A DNA stretch of 64,000 nucleotides, from contig JALUUM010000020.1 of NCBI GenBank assembly GCA_027021365.1, positions 330,726 through 394,725 of the forward strand. The letters run 5' to 3'. Positions 26,225 through 32,457 of this stretch are shown here, in pieces. The DNA comes from Spirochaetales bacterium (GTDB lineage: Bacteria; Spirochaetota; Spirochaetia; SZUA-6). Position numbers and translations under genes: made by a program. Under the pieces are notes generated by a model, which saw only the letters and a program-made list of their open reading frames with translations, did no database searches and was not told the origin of the DNA. How positions within the stretch are numbered: the first letter of the stretch is position 1; each line of letters begins with the position of its first letter.

Positions 26225-27261
26225 ACGTCAATCAACCCCTTTCTGAACATTGTTTCAGCATTTAGCACCGCCGCACCTGCAGCTCCCCTTACCGTATTAT
26301 GCCCGAGAACTACCATCTTTATGTCGAATACAGAACATTCCCTTATCCTTCCCACGCTCGCAGACATTCCATTGTTAAGCCACACATCACGCAGGGGTTG
26401 TGGTCTGTCATCCTGCTCGAAAACTATTATTGGCTGTACCGGTGCGGAGGGTAGTTTTAGTTCCTGTGGAAGACCCTTGAAATTCCTCAAGGCTTCTGCA
26501 ACATCCTTTGGGGAGACCTTGGTTTTCAGTTTCACAGATACGGTTTCCGTATGTCCATCATATACCGGTACCCTGTTACACTGAGCGCTTATTTTGAAAT
26601 CAGCAAAGGTTATGGCAGAACCGTCATAGCTGCCAAGTATCTTTAAGGGTTCAGTTTCTACCTTGTCCTCTTCCCCACCAATGAAGGGTATGACATTCCC
26701 CAGAATATCGAGTGATGGTACCCCCGGGTAACCTGCACCCGATACGGCCTGCATCGTCGTAACTTGAACGGCTTCTATTCCAAAAGAAGTGTATATGGGT
26801 GCAAGTGCCATGGTTAGAAACATTGTGGAACAGTTGGAGTTGGTTACGATGGCTCCTCTGTATTTCTGCTTTTTTATAATATCCAGGTGATCATGGTTGA
26901 TTTCCGGAATCACCAGTGGTACATCCGGGTCCATTCTGTGGTTCTTTGAGTTGCTTATTACATAGTGACCTTCATTGGCATATCGCTCTTCTACCGGCCC
27001 GGCAACCGAGGAATCGAGACCGGAGAATAGAATTGTGCTCTCCAAAGATTCCTCTGTGGTTTTTACAACCATTTCTCCGATTTTTTCTGCTATAGGTGAA
27101 TTCTGTTTCCACCTGCATACATCGATATACCTTTTTCCTGCCGATCTTGGTGATGCGACAAGTTCATGAATTTCGAAGTAGGGATGATCTGTAAGAAGTG
27201 TTACGAACTTTTGCCCTACCGTTCCCGTTGCACCAAGGATTGCAACCTTAATCTTTTCCAT
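26221..27261 (-). CDS. asd: Aspartate-semialdehyde dehydrogenase, apparently archaeal/fungal-type
   Basis: Reduces aspartyl phosphate to aspartate semialdehyde with NADPH. The Rossmann motif AILGATGTVGQKF is at the N-terminus, the catalytic nucleophile is Cys144 in TNSNCSTMFLTMAL, and the substrate-binding loop reads CNRVPVYDGHTETVSV. That loop and the NCSTMFL surrounding resemble the archaeal and fungal class rather than the usual bacterial class; this is by eye. It is the first gene of the operon, and its start codon lies within a leader that holds the lysine riboswitch. AGGAGG at 27268-27273 is the ribosome binding site and can be sequestered in a hairpin. It is coupled to lysC by ATGA. 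Confidence 0.96.
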   Translation of the reverse strand: MEKIKVAILGATGTVGQKFVTLLTDHPYFEIHELVASPRSAGKRYIDVCRWKQNSPIAEKIGEMVVKTTEESLESTILFSGLDSSVAGPVEERYANEGHYVISNSKNHRMDPDVPLVIPEINHDHLDIIKKQKYRGAIVTNSNCSTMFLTMALAPIYTSFGIEAVQVTTMQAVSGAGYPGVPSLDILGNVIPFIGGEEDKVETEPLKILGSYDGSAITFADFKISAQCNRVPVYDGHTETVSVKLKTKVSPKDVAEALRNFKGLPQELKLPSAPVQPIIVFEQDDRPQPLRDVWLNNGMSASVGRIRECSVFDIKMVVLGHNTVRGAAGAAVLNAETMFRKGLIDV

Positions 27262-27299
27262 GCCTTTCCTCCTGTCGTTTTTACCAGGATCTACTGAGG
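27259..27299 (-). promoter_or_regulatory. Hairpin that would sequester the asd ribosome binding site
   Basis: On the minus strand TCCTG (27285-27289) can pair with CAGGA (27270-27274), and TGCCT with AGGCA around the start, so the AGGAGG site and the ATG would be in a stem. This lies downstream of the lysine aptamer and suggests translation-level control. Confidence 0.5.
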
Positions 27300-27334
27300 C
27301 ATTATCTATTGAAGCTTTTCCTGTAAAAGGAAGG

Positions 27335-27510
27335 TGATCAATAGCGCTCCACCTCAGGTGACAGTCTCAGGGATTTAGCCCTGACGACCAGGAGATAAGT
27401 TACGTAGCCTCCCTATCTCCTTCGGCGAGAATCCCCTTTCACAATGTCTCCTATTTCAGCCACGGAATTACGAGACACGCTACTCTTGGTTCCCGCACCT
27501 CTATTGATCC
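27335..27510 (-). ncRNA. Lysine riboswitch (L box)
   Basis: Read on the minus strand, the leader contains GAGGTGCGGG, then CAAGAGTA, then GATTCTCGCCGAAGG, the GTCAGGGCT...GAGACTGTCACC arm and finally GTGGAGCGCTATTG, in the order and with the conserved bases of the lysine riboswitch. The outer P1 helix is a perfect 9-bp pairing of GATCAATAG (27501-27509 on the plus strand as its complement) with CTATTGATC (27337-27345). Lysine binding is expected to repress asd-lysC-lysA-dapF and the aminotransferase. No T-run terminator follows. Confidence 0.96.
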
Positions 27511-27523
27511 GGTGTTGATTGGT

Positions 27524-27552
27524 TTACTAACATATAACAGTAAAACTGTCAA
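27524..27552 (-). promoter_or_regulatory. Promoter of the lysine operon
   Basis: On the minus strand a perfect TTGACA (27547-27552) is followed after 17 nt by TAGTAA (27524-27529), a weak -10. Transcription would start near 27517, just before the aptamer, which supports the placement. The intervening AT-rich stretch up to 27623 also separates the divergent purine phosphorylase gene. Confidence 0.55.
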
Positions 27553-27623
27553 CAATGATTTTTATTTCTTATTTACTATTTTATTGATTTATATTTTAAT
27601 TCTCTTAAAAAAAGGAGGGGCTT

Positions 27624-28433
27624 ATGAAAACCGATTTCAAAGACAGGGTCGAAAAAGCGTATGAATCGATTTCTTCCCTTGTAACCAGAAAACCGCGGAT
27701 CGGCATGATACTGGGTTCCGGTCTTGGCGGCTATATTTCCGAATTCAAAGGTGAAGAGATAGGTTTTTCCTCGATAGAGGGTTTTCCGAAAACGACAGTC
27801 GAGGGACACAAGGGTATCTACAAACTCGGAGATGGGGTTGTGGTTCAGGCAGGACGTTTCCATTTCTACGAGGGCTATTCCATGGATGATGTTATACTTC
27901 CCGTTTTCCTACTGCGGAAGATGGGGATAGAGATATTGATTATCACCAATGCCTCAGGAGGAATAAATGAAGCTTTCAGAGCGGGGGAATTCATTCTTAT
28001 AAAAGACCATATTAACCTAATGGGCACGAATCCTCTTATCGGAGTAAATTTTCCCGAATACGGACCAAGATTTCCTGATATGACGGAAGCATATTCAAAA
28101 AGGCTAAGGGAGAATGTAAAGAGCGCAGTTGGAAATGAATTAAAGGAAGGTGTCTATGCGGGTTTGACAGGTCCTTCATATGAAACGCCTGCAGAGATCA
28201 GAATGTTAAAGGCAATCGGTGCGGATATGGTTGGAATGTCTACCGTACCGGAGGTGATTGCGGCAAATTACCTCGGTATAGAGGTTTTGGGAATATCCTG
28301 TGTTACCAACATGGCGGCGGGAATACTTGAAAAACCGCTCTCCCATGAGGAGGTTATTGAAACGACAAAGAGAGTAGAAAAAGAATTTGCCAAGCTTATT
28401 GAAAGAATAACAGAAGTGGTGAAAAAAATATAG
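27624..28433 (+). CDS. punA: Purine nucleoside phosphorylase (PunA/DeoD2 type)
   Basis: Phosphorolysis of purine (deoxy)nucleosides to free base and ribose-1-phosphate in salvage. The trimeric PNP family features are visible: phosphate loop GSGLGGYIS near residue 33, the QAGRFHFYEGY stretch (about 79-89), the SGGIN-like NASGGINEAF, GLTGPSYETPAEIR, and the substrate-binding GMSTVPE and CVTNMAAGI motifs. Length 269 aa is normal. The ATG at 27624 follows a strong AGGAGGGG site. Upstream is the AT-rich divergent region with the lysine operon promoter; no clear -35 for this gene was found. The next gene starts immediately after its stop. Confidence 0.94.
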   Translation: MKTDFKDRVEKAYESISSLVTRKPRIGMILGSGLGGYISEFKGEEIGFSSIEGFPKTTVEGHKGIYKLGDGVVVQAGRFHFYEGYSMDDVILPVFLLRKMGIEILIITNASGGINEAFRAGEFILIKDHINLMGTNPLIGVNFPEYGPRFPDMTEAYSKRLRENVKSAVGNELKEGVYAGLTGPSYETPAEIRMLKAIGADMVGMSTVPEVIAANYLGIEVLGISCVTNMAAGILEKPLSHEEVIETTKRVEKEFAKLIERITEVVKKI

Positions 28434-30902
28434 ATGCATGCCAACAAGAGATTAGCGGAGAATGTTATAGACATTCTTGCAAGGGAAATCGATACTGCTC
28501 TGGGAAATGAAATATTAGCAGTTGGTCATGTAGACGAGAAGGGACTTGTCAGAGAAGCGGAAGTTGTATCAAGAGGTGACAGTGTTTCCGTACCGGCTCT
28601 CTCACATTTTATCAGTCAAGGCGATGTAATAATCCATAATCATCCCTCGGGTATTCTGACACCGAGCAGAGCAGATCTCAATATTGCCTCTGTCCTGGGA
28701 GACCAGGGGATAGGTTTCTATATAGTGGATAACACGGTTTCATCGATATATGTTGTAGCAGAACCTGTACCTGTACACGAATTGGAGAAGATTGATTCTT
28801 CGCACCTATCCTCTTTTGTTTCGAGCGGAAGTCCACTGGAAAGAATAATAGATAATTTCGAAGTAAGGCAGTCACAGGCGGAAATGCTCGAAGCTGTCTG
28901 TGATGCATTCAACGAAGATCAGATCTGCCTTGTGGAGGCGGGAACGGGAGTCGGGAAATCATTGGCATACCTGATTCCGGTATTCGAATGGATAAGAAAA
29001 AACGATGAAAGAGTAGTGGTTTCCACTGCAACGATTAACCTGCAGCAGCAGATCTTTCAGAAAGATACCGAAATTGTCAAGAAACTGATGAGGTTCGATC
29101 CGGGAATATTCTTGATAAAGGGGAGGGGAAATTATCTCTGCAAGAGAAGATTGTATGAAGCACTGGATGAATTGTCCCTCTTTCCTGGAGAAGGGGCGGT
29201 AAATGCGGAAGAACTGATAGCGATAAAGAGCTGGGAAAAAGAATCTTCCACGGGTGACAGATCAGAACTTTCATTCTATCCGAGTGAAGAAAGCTGGGCT
29301 GCCGTACGTTCAGAGTATGACCTTTGCCTCGGATTGAAGTGTAAATTCCATTCTGGTTGTTTCGTCCTGAGGGCAAGGCGATTAGCAGCAAAGTCCAAAC
29401 TTCTTATAGTTAACCATCATCTCCTGTTTTCCGATATTTCCATGAGATTAAATGGTATAGGATTCGAGGACCCGGCGATTCTTCCGCCCGTTGATAGAAT
29501 AATATTCGATGAAGCTCATTCGATAGAGAAGAGTGCAAGTTCTTTTTTTTCTGATAGCTTCAGCTTCCTATCATTATCAAAGTATCTGAATAGATTCTTG
29601 AGAGAAAAGAAAAAAAAGAGGAACGGTATCTATTATGTACTGAAGAGACGCGGTTATCCTGTTGATATTGGCAGAATGAAGCTAATACCGGAACTAAAGA
29701 GGAGTATCCTTGAAGGGTTGAGGAGTCTCGATTCGGAAATATTACAAAGGATGGGTGGGGAGAAGAGTCTTCTCCTTGTTGAGGTTCTTTCCAGAGGCGA
29801 TGAAGATGTCCTTGTTCTCATTAAGGGGCTTGGTAGTGACCTGTTGGAATTCATTGAGATTTGGGAAGAATTCCTGTCTGCCCAGGATGAGGAAGACGAG
29901 GATGGGTATCTCTATGAAAGTAAGGTACTGATAAACAGACTTACCAGAATAGCGGCCCTCTGTGAGGCCTTTTCTGATTACAAGAGCAGGAAGAATCTCA
30001 TTTTCTGGATAGAGCAGATAAAATTGAAAAGAGACGAATTATTCGTACGATATATAACTACGCCTCTGGAAATATCGAGTATCATGCAGGAGGCTGTTTT
30101 CAAGCGATATAGGTCTTTGTTGTTTACATCTGCCACACTCACGGTGGAGGGAAGTTTCCTTTTCTGGAAATCTCGTGTCGGTTTAACCGATTTCACCTAC
30201 AGAGAGGTCAAGGAATACATGTTTCCTTCGCCCTATGATTTTAAGAATAATGTCCTTTTATGTATTCCGGAGAATGTTCCACAACCCAACAATGAAGGAT
30301 ACGAGAGGTTTCTCGCAGATTTTATCTCGGAAGCTTTAAGGATAACCGGGGGAAAAGCACTTGTACTTTTTACTTCTTACAAGATGCTTAAAAACACCCT
30401 TTTCATGGTCAGGGAAAAACTTGGTAACAGCAACAGAGACATTCATATTCTCGTTCAGGGAGAGGATGATCGGGCAAGATTGCTCGATAATTTCAAGTAC
30501 GAATTAAACAGTGTTCTTTTTGCAACTGATTCTTTCTGGGAAGGTATCGATGCCCCGGGAAAGGCACTTGAGATGGTTATCATATGCAGGCTCCCTTTCA
30601 AAGTGCCGACAGAACCTGTTATCCTTGCCAGGATGGAAGAATTGGAAAGATCCGGCAGTAATTCTTTTTTCTCACTTTCCCTTCCCGATGCTATAATAAG
30701 GTTAAGGCAGGGATTCGGGAGACTGATAAGAAGCCATAGTGACAGGGGAGTAATTGTAATTCTTGATTCTCGTCTCATTACGAAAAATTATGGGAAGTTT
30801 TTCTTTAATTCCTTACCCTTGACAAGAAGGATAATTTCCTCACCTCAGGATATTCTCGAAGGGATAACCTCATTTTTCGAAGAAATAAAAAAAGGAGCCT
30901 GA
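28434..30902 (+). CDS. RadC-like JAB domain fused to a DinG/XPD-type helicase
   Basis: Predicted iron-sulfur superfamily 2 DNA helicase with an N-terminal extra domain. Residues about 1-115 resemble the RadC/JAB metalloprotease fold: HNHPSG at 68-73 (His68, His70), then TPSRADL with Ser78 and Asp81, the JAMM metal motif. The helicase part has Walker A AGTGVGKS at 169-176, DEAH at 359-362, and four cysteines (C236, C298, C303, C309) for a [4Fe-4S] cluster. The C-terminal half has ATDSFWEGIDAPG and RLRQGFGRLIRS. DinG helps resolve R-loops and replication barriers; RadC function is unresolved. The fused arrangement is unusual compared with stand-alone DinG or RadC. ATG starts right after the PNP stop. 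Confidence 0.85.
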   Translation: MHANKRLAENVIDILAREIDTALGNEILAVGHVDEKGLVREAEVVSRGDSVSVPALSHFISQGDVIIHNHPSGILTPSRADLNIASVLGDQGIGFYIVDNTVSSIYVVAEPVPVHELEKIDSSHLSSFVSSGSPLERIIDNFEVRQSQAEMLEAVCDAFNEDQICLVEAGTGVGKSLAYLIPVFEWIRKNDERVVVSTATINLQQQIFQKDTEIVKKLMRFDPGIFLIKGRGNYLCKRRLYEALDELSLFPGEGAVNAEELIAIKSWEKESSTGDRSELSFYPSEESWAAVRSEYDLCLGLKCKFHSGCFVLRARRLAAKSKLLIVNHHLLFSDISMRLNGIGFEDPAILPPVDRIIFDEAHSIEKSASSFFSDSFSFLSLSKYLNRFLREKKKKRNGIYYVLKRRGYPVDIGRMKLIPELKRSILEGLRSLDSEILQRMGGEKSLLLVEVLSRGDEDVLVLIKGLGSDLLEFIEIWEEFLSAQDEEDEDGYLYESKVLINRLTRIAALCEAFSDYKSRKNLIFWIEQIKLKRDELFVRYITTPLEISSIMQEAVFKRYRSLLFTSATLTVEGSFLFWKSRVGLTDFTYREVKEYMFPSPYDFKNNVLLCIPENVPQPNNEGYERFLADFISEALRITGGKALVLFTSYKMLKNTLFMVREKLGNSNRDIHILVQGEDDRARLLDNFKYELNSVLFATDSFWEGIDAPGKALEMVIICRLPFKVPTEPVILARMEELERSGSNSFFSLSLPDAIIRLRQGFGRLIRSHSDRGVIVILDSRLITKNYGKFFFNSLPLTRRIISSPQDILEGITSFFEEIKKGA

Positions 30903-30916
30903 TTGGTGAGGCTCCT
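30887..30916 (-). terminator. Intrinsic terminator of groES, inside the 3' end of the helicase gene
   Basis: On the minus strand AGGAGCC (30910-30916) pairs with GGCTCCT (30893-30899), followed by a T-run read from the AAAAAAA of the helicase gene's last codons. It begins 8 nt after the groES stop. It acts on the minus strand only. Confidence 0.85.
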
Positions 30917-30923
30917 GAAAAAT

Positions 30924-31187
30924 CTATTCGATAATGGCTAGAATATCAGATATCCTTAGGATAAGCTGTTCTTCCCCGTCAACCTTTATGGTTGTGCCTG
31001 CATACTTATCATAAATAACTCTATCCTTTACCTTTACATTGATACTTTCATCATCACCGACTGCCAGAACTATACCTTCCTGCGTTTTCTCCTGTGCTGT
31101 TTCAGGAATATAAATTCCACCGGGAGTTTTAGCCTCTCCTTCCTGCATCTTGACCAGTACCCGATCGCCTAAGGGTTTGATTTTCAT
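30924..31187 (-). CDS. groES: Co-chaperonin GroES
   Basis: Lid of the GroEL folding chamber, 87 aa, slightly shorter than the usual 95. The canonical start MKIKPLGDRVLVKM, the mobile loop region EAKTPGGIYIPETAQEKTQEG and the DRVIYDKYAG stretch are all present. ATG at 31187 is preceded by GGAGGG. The gene stands alone: groEL is not next to it, unlike the usual groES-groEL operon, so GroEL must be encoded elsewhere. A strong terminator closes the transcript directly after the stop. I saw no CIRCE (TTAGCACTC inverted repeat) in the leader, so HrcA control is not supported by sequence. Confidence 0.97.
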   Translation of the reverse strand: MKIKPLGDRVLVKMQEGEAKTPGGIYIPETAQEKTQEGIVLAVGDDESINVKVKDRVIYDKYAGTTIKVDGEEQLILRISDILAIIE

Positions 31188-31242
31188 GTTTTATCCCTCC
31201 TGAATTATGATTTTTCCTTTAGATTTTATTGGGTTTGATTTG

Positions 31243-31272
31243 AATATACGAATATGAACTGCATTTCGTCAA
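31243..31272 (-). promoter_or_regulatory. Sigma-70 type promoter of groES
   Basis: On the minus strand TTGACG (31267-31272) and TATATT (31243-31248) are 18 nt apart, about 56 nt before the ATG. The 280-nt AT-rich region between groES and the sigma factor gene holds this and the divergent -24/-12 element. Confidence 0.6.
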
Positions 31273-31428
31273 GAAAAACTTATCTTGTGGTATATTTTGA
31301 TTCAATAATAAGGGGAATTTTTTATATTGTTTCATTTTGACACAAATTAATATTATTTAAGTCAAGTATATTTATAAAGATATAATTCCTTATAGCATAA
31401 ATAATTATCTGTGGCATAAAATTAAAAA

Positions 31429-31446
31429 TTGGCATTGAAATTGCTT
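31429..31446 (+). promoter_or_regulatory. Putative sigma-54 (-24/-12) promoter ahead of a sigma-70 family gene
   Basis: The sequence TTGGCATTGAAATTGCTT matches the sigma-54 consensus TGGCAC-N5-TTGCA with correct spacing between the GG and GC elements (10 nt between them). A start site about 12 nt after the GC would fall near 31455, giving a short leader with the GGTGGAGG ribosome binding site. NtrC-type upstream sites were not identifiable by eye. Confidence 0.55.
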
Positions 31447-31467
31447 ATATAAAGGTGGAGGAAAAAA

Positions 31468-32340
31468 ATGCCAGTAGCAGTAAAAGACAAGAGAAAGATA
31501 ACCAGTACATCGAACGATGAGAACATATTATCGATGTACTTGAAAGAAATCAATAAGATCCCACTTTTGACACGAGAGGAAGAGGAAGAGTATGCCCGAA
31601 GAGCTGCAAAGGGAGATAAGGAAGCAAAGGAAAAGCTTATTAAAGCGAATCTTCGCTTTGTTGTTAATGTTGCAAAGAAATACCAGAATCAGGGTTTGCC
31701 TCTCTCTGATCTCATAAGTGAGGGTAATATTGGCCTTATAAATGCAATCGAGAGATTCGATGTTGATAAAGGATATCACTTTATATCGTATGCGGTTTGG
31801 TGGATAAGACAGGCAATACTGAAGGCTATTTGCGAGAAGTCGAGGATGATCAGGCTTCCCTTGAACAGGGCAAATGAACTCGTACAGATAGAGAAGGTAA
31901 GGAAGGCAATGCATACTGAAAATGGTGAGGAGCCTGAACTTGAAGAGATTGCAAAATCACTGAATATGGATAAGGAGCATGTGGCGGATCTGATAAATAT
32001 ATCACGTGATCTTGTTTCACTGGAGACACCGGTTTATTCGGAAAAGGATTCTTCACTTCTAGGGGATTTCATAGAGGACAAGAATTACCGTTCTCCTGAC
32101 GATATAGTGGTGGAGAAATCCTTGAAAGAAGACATAGACAATGTGCTCAAGACATTGACACCAAAAGAGGCAGACATAATAAGATACAGATTCGGATTGA
32201 ATGGTAGAAGACCTCTTTCGTTGAAAGAGATTGGTAACAAGTATAATCTGACCAAAGAAAGAATAAGGCAGATAGAGAAGAAGGCATTAAAAAGATTGCA
32301 GCATCCGTCGCGTAGTCAGTTTCTTGAATCGTATATCTGA
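31468..32340 (+). CDS. RNA polymerase sigma factor of the sigma-70 family (short RpoD/RpoS-like)
   Basis: Sigma factor of 290 aa without the large region 1.1 and non-conserved insert of RpoD. Region 1.2 starts with LSMYLKEINKIPLLTREEE (a strong match), region 2 contains NLRFVVNVAKKYQNQGLPLSDLI and the -10 recognition segment FISYAVWWIRQAI, region 3 follows, and region 4 ends with LKEIGNKYNLTKERIRQIEKKALKRL. It could be the primary factor of this lineage or an alternative RpoS-like one; by eye I cannot decide, though the -24/-12 element before it favours a regulated factor. ATG at 31468 follows GGTGGAGG. It ends with a strong terminator. Confidence 0.93.
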   Translation: MPVAVKDKRKITSTSNDENILSMYLKEINKIPLLTREEEEEYARRAAKGDKEAKEKLIKANLRFVVNVAKKYQNQGLPLSDLISEGNIGLINAIERFDVDKGYHFISYAVWWIRQAILKAICEKSRMIRLPLNRANELVQIEKVRKAMHTENGEEPELEEIAKSLNMDKEHVADLINISRDLVSLETPVYSEKDSSLLGDFIEDKNYRSPDDIVVEKSLKEDIDNVLKTLTPKEADIIRYRFGLNGRRPLSLKEIGNKYNLTKERIRQIEKKALKRLQHPSRSQFLESYI

Positions 32341-32365
32341 TACTTTTTGGGGTAAATCATGTAAG

Positions 32366-32420
32366 ACCCCTCATGTGCAAGGTATTTCAATATTCCTTGA
32401 CATGAGGGGTTATTTTTTTT
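32366..32420 (+). terminator. Intrinsic terminator of the sigma factor gene
   Basis: ACCCCTCATGT (32366-32376) pairs perfectly with ACATGAGGGGT (32400-32410), with an inner CAAGG/CCTTG stem, followed by TTATTTTTTTT. It starts 26 nt after the stop codon. Confidence 0.95.
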
Positions 32421-32457
32421 AGATTGCATAGAGATTATCATTTGGAGGTTATAAGAA

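Noticed and set aside
27306..27344. Hairpin after the lysine aptamer as an intrinsic terminator
   Set aside because: The stem is good, but no T-run follows; it is listed as a possible alternative structure instead.
31188..31467. CIRCE/HrcA operator in front of groES
   Set aside because: I found no TTAGCACTC/GAGTGCTAA inverted repeat in this region.
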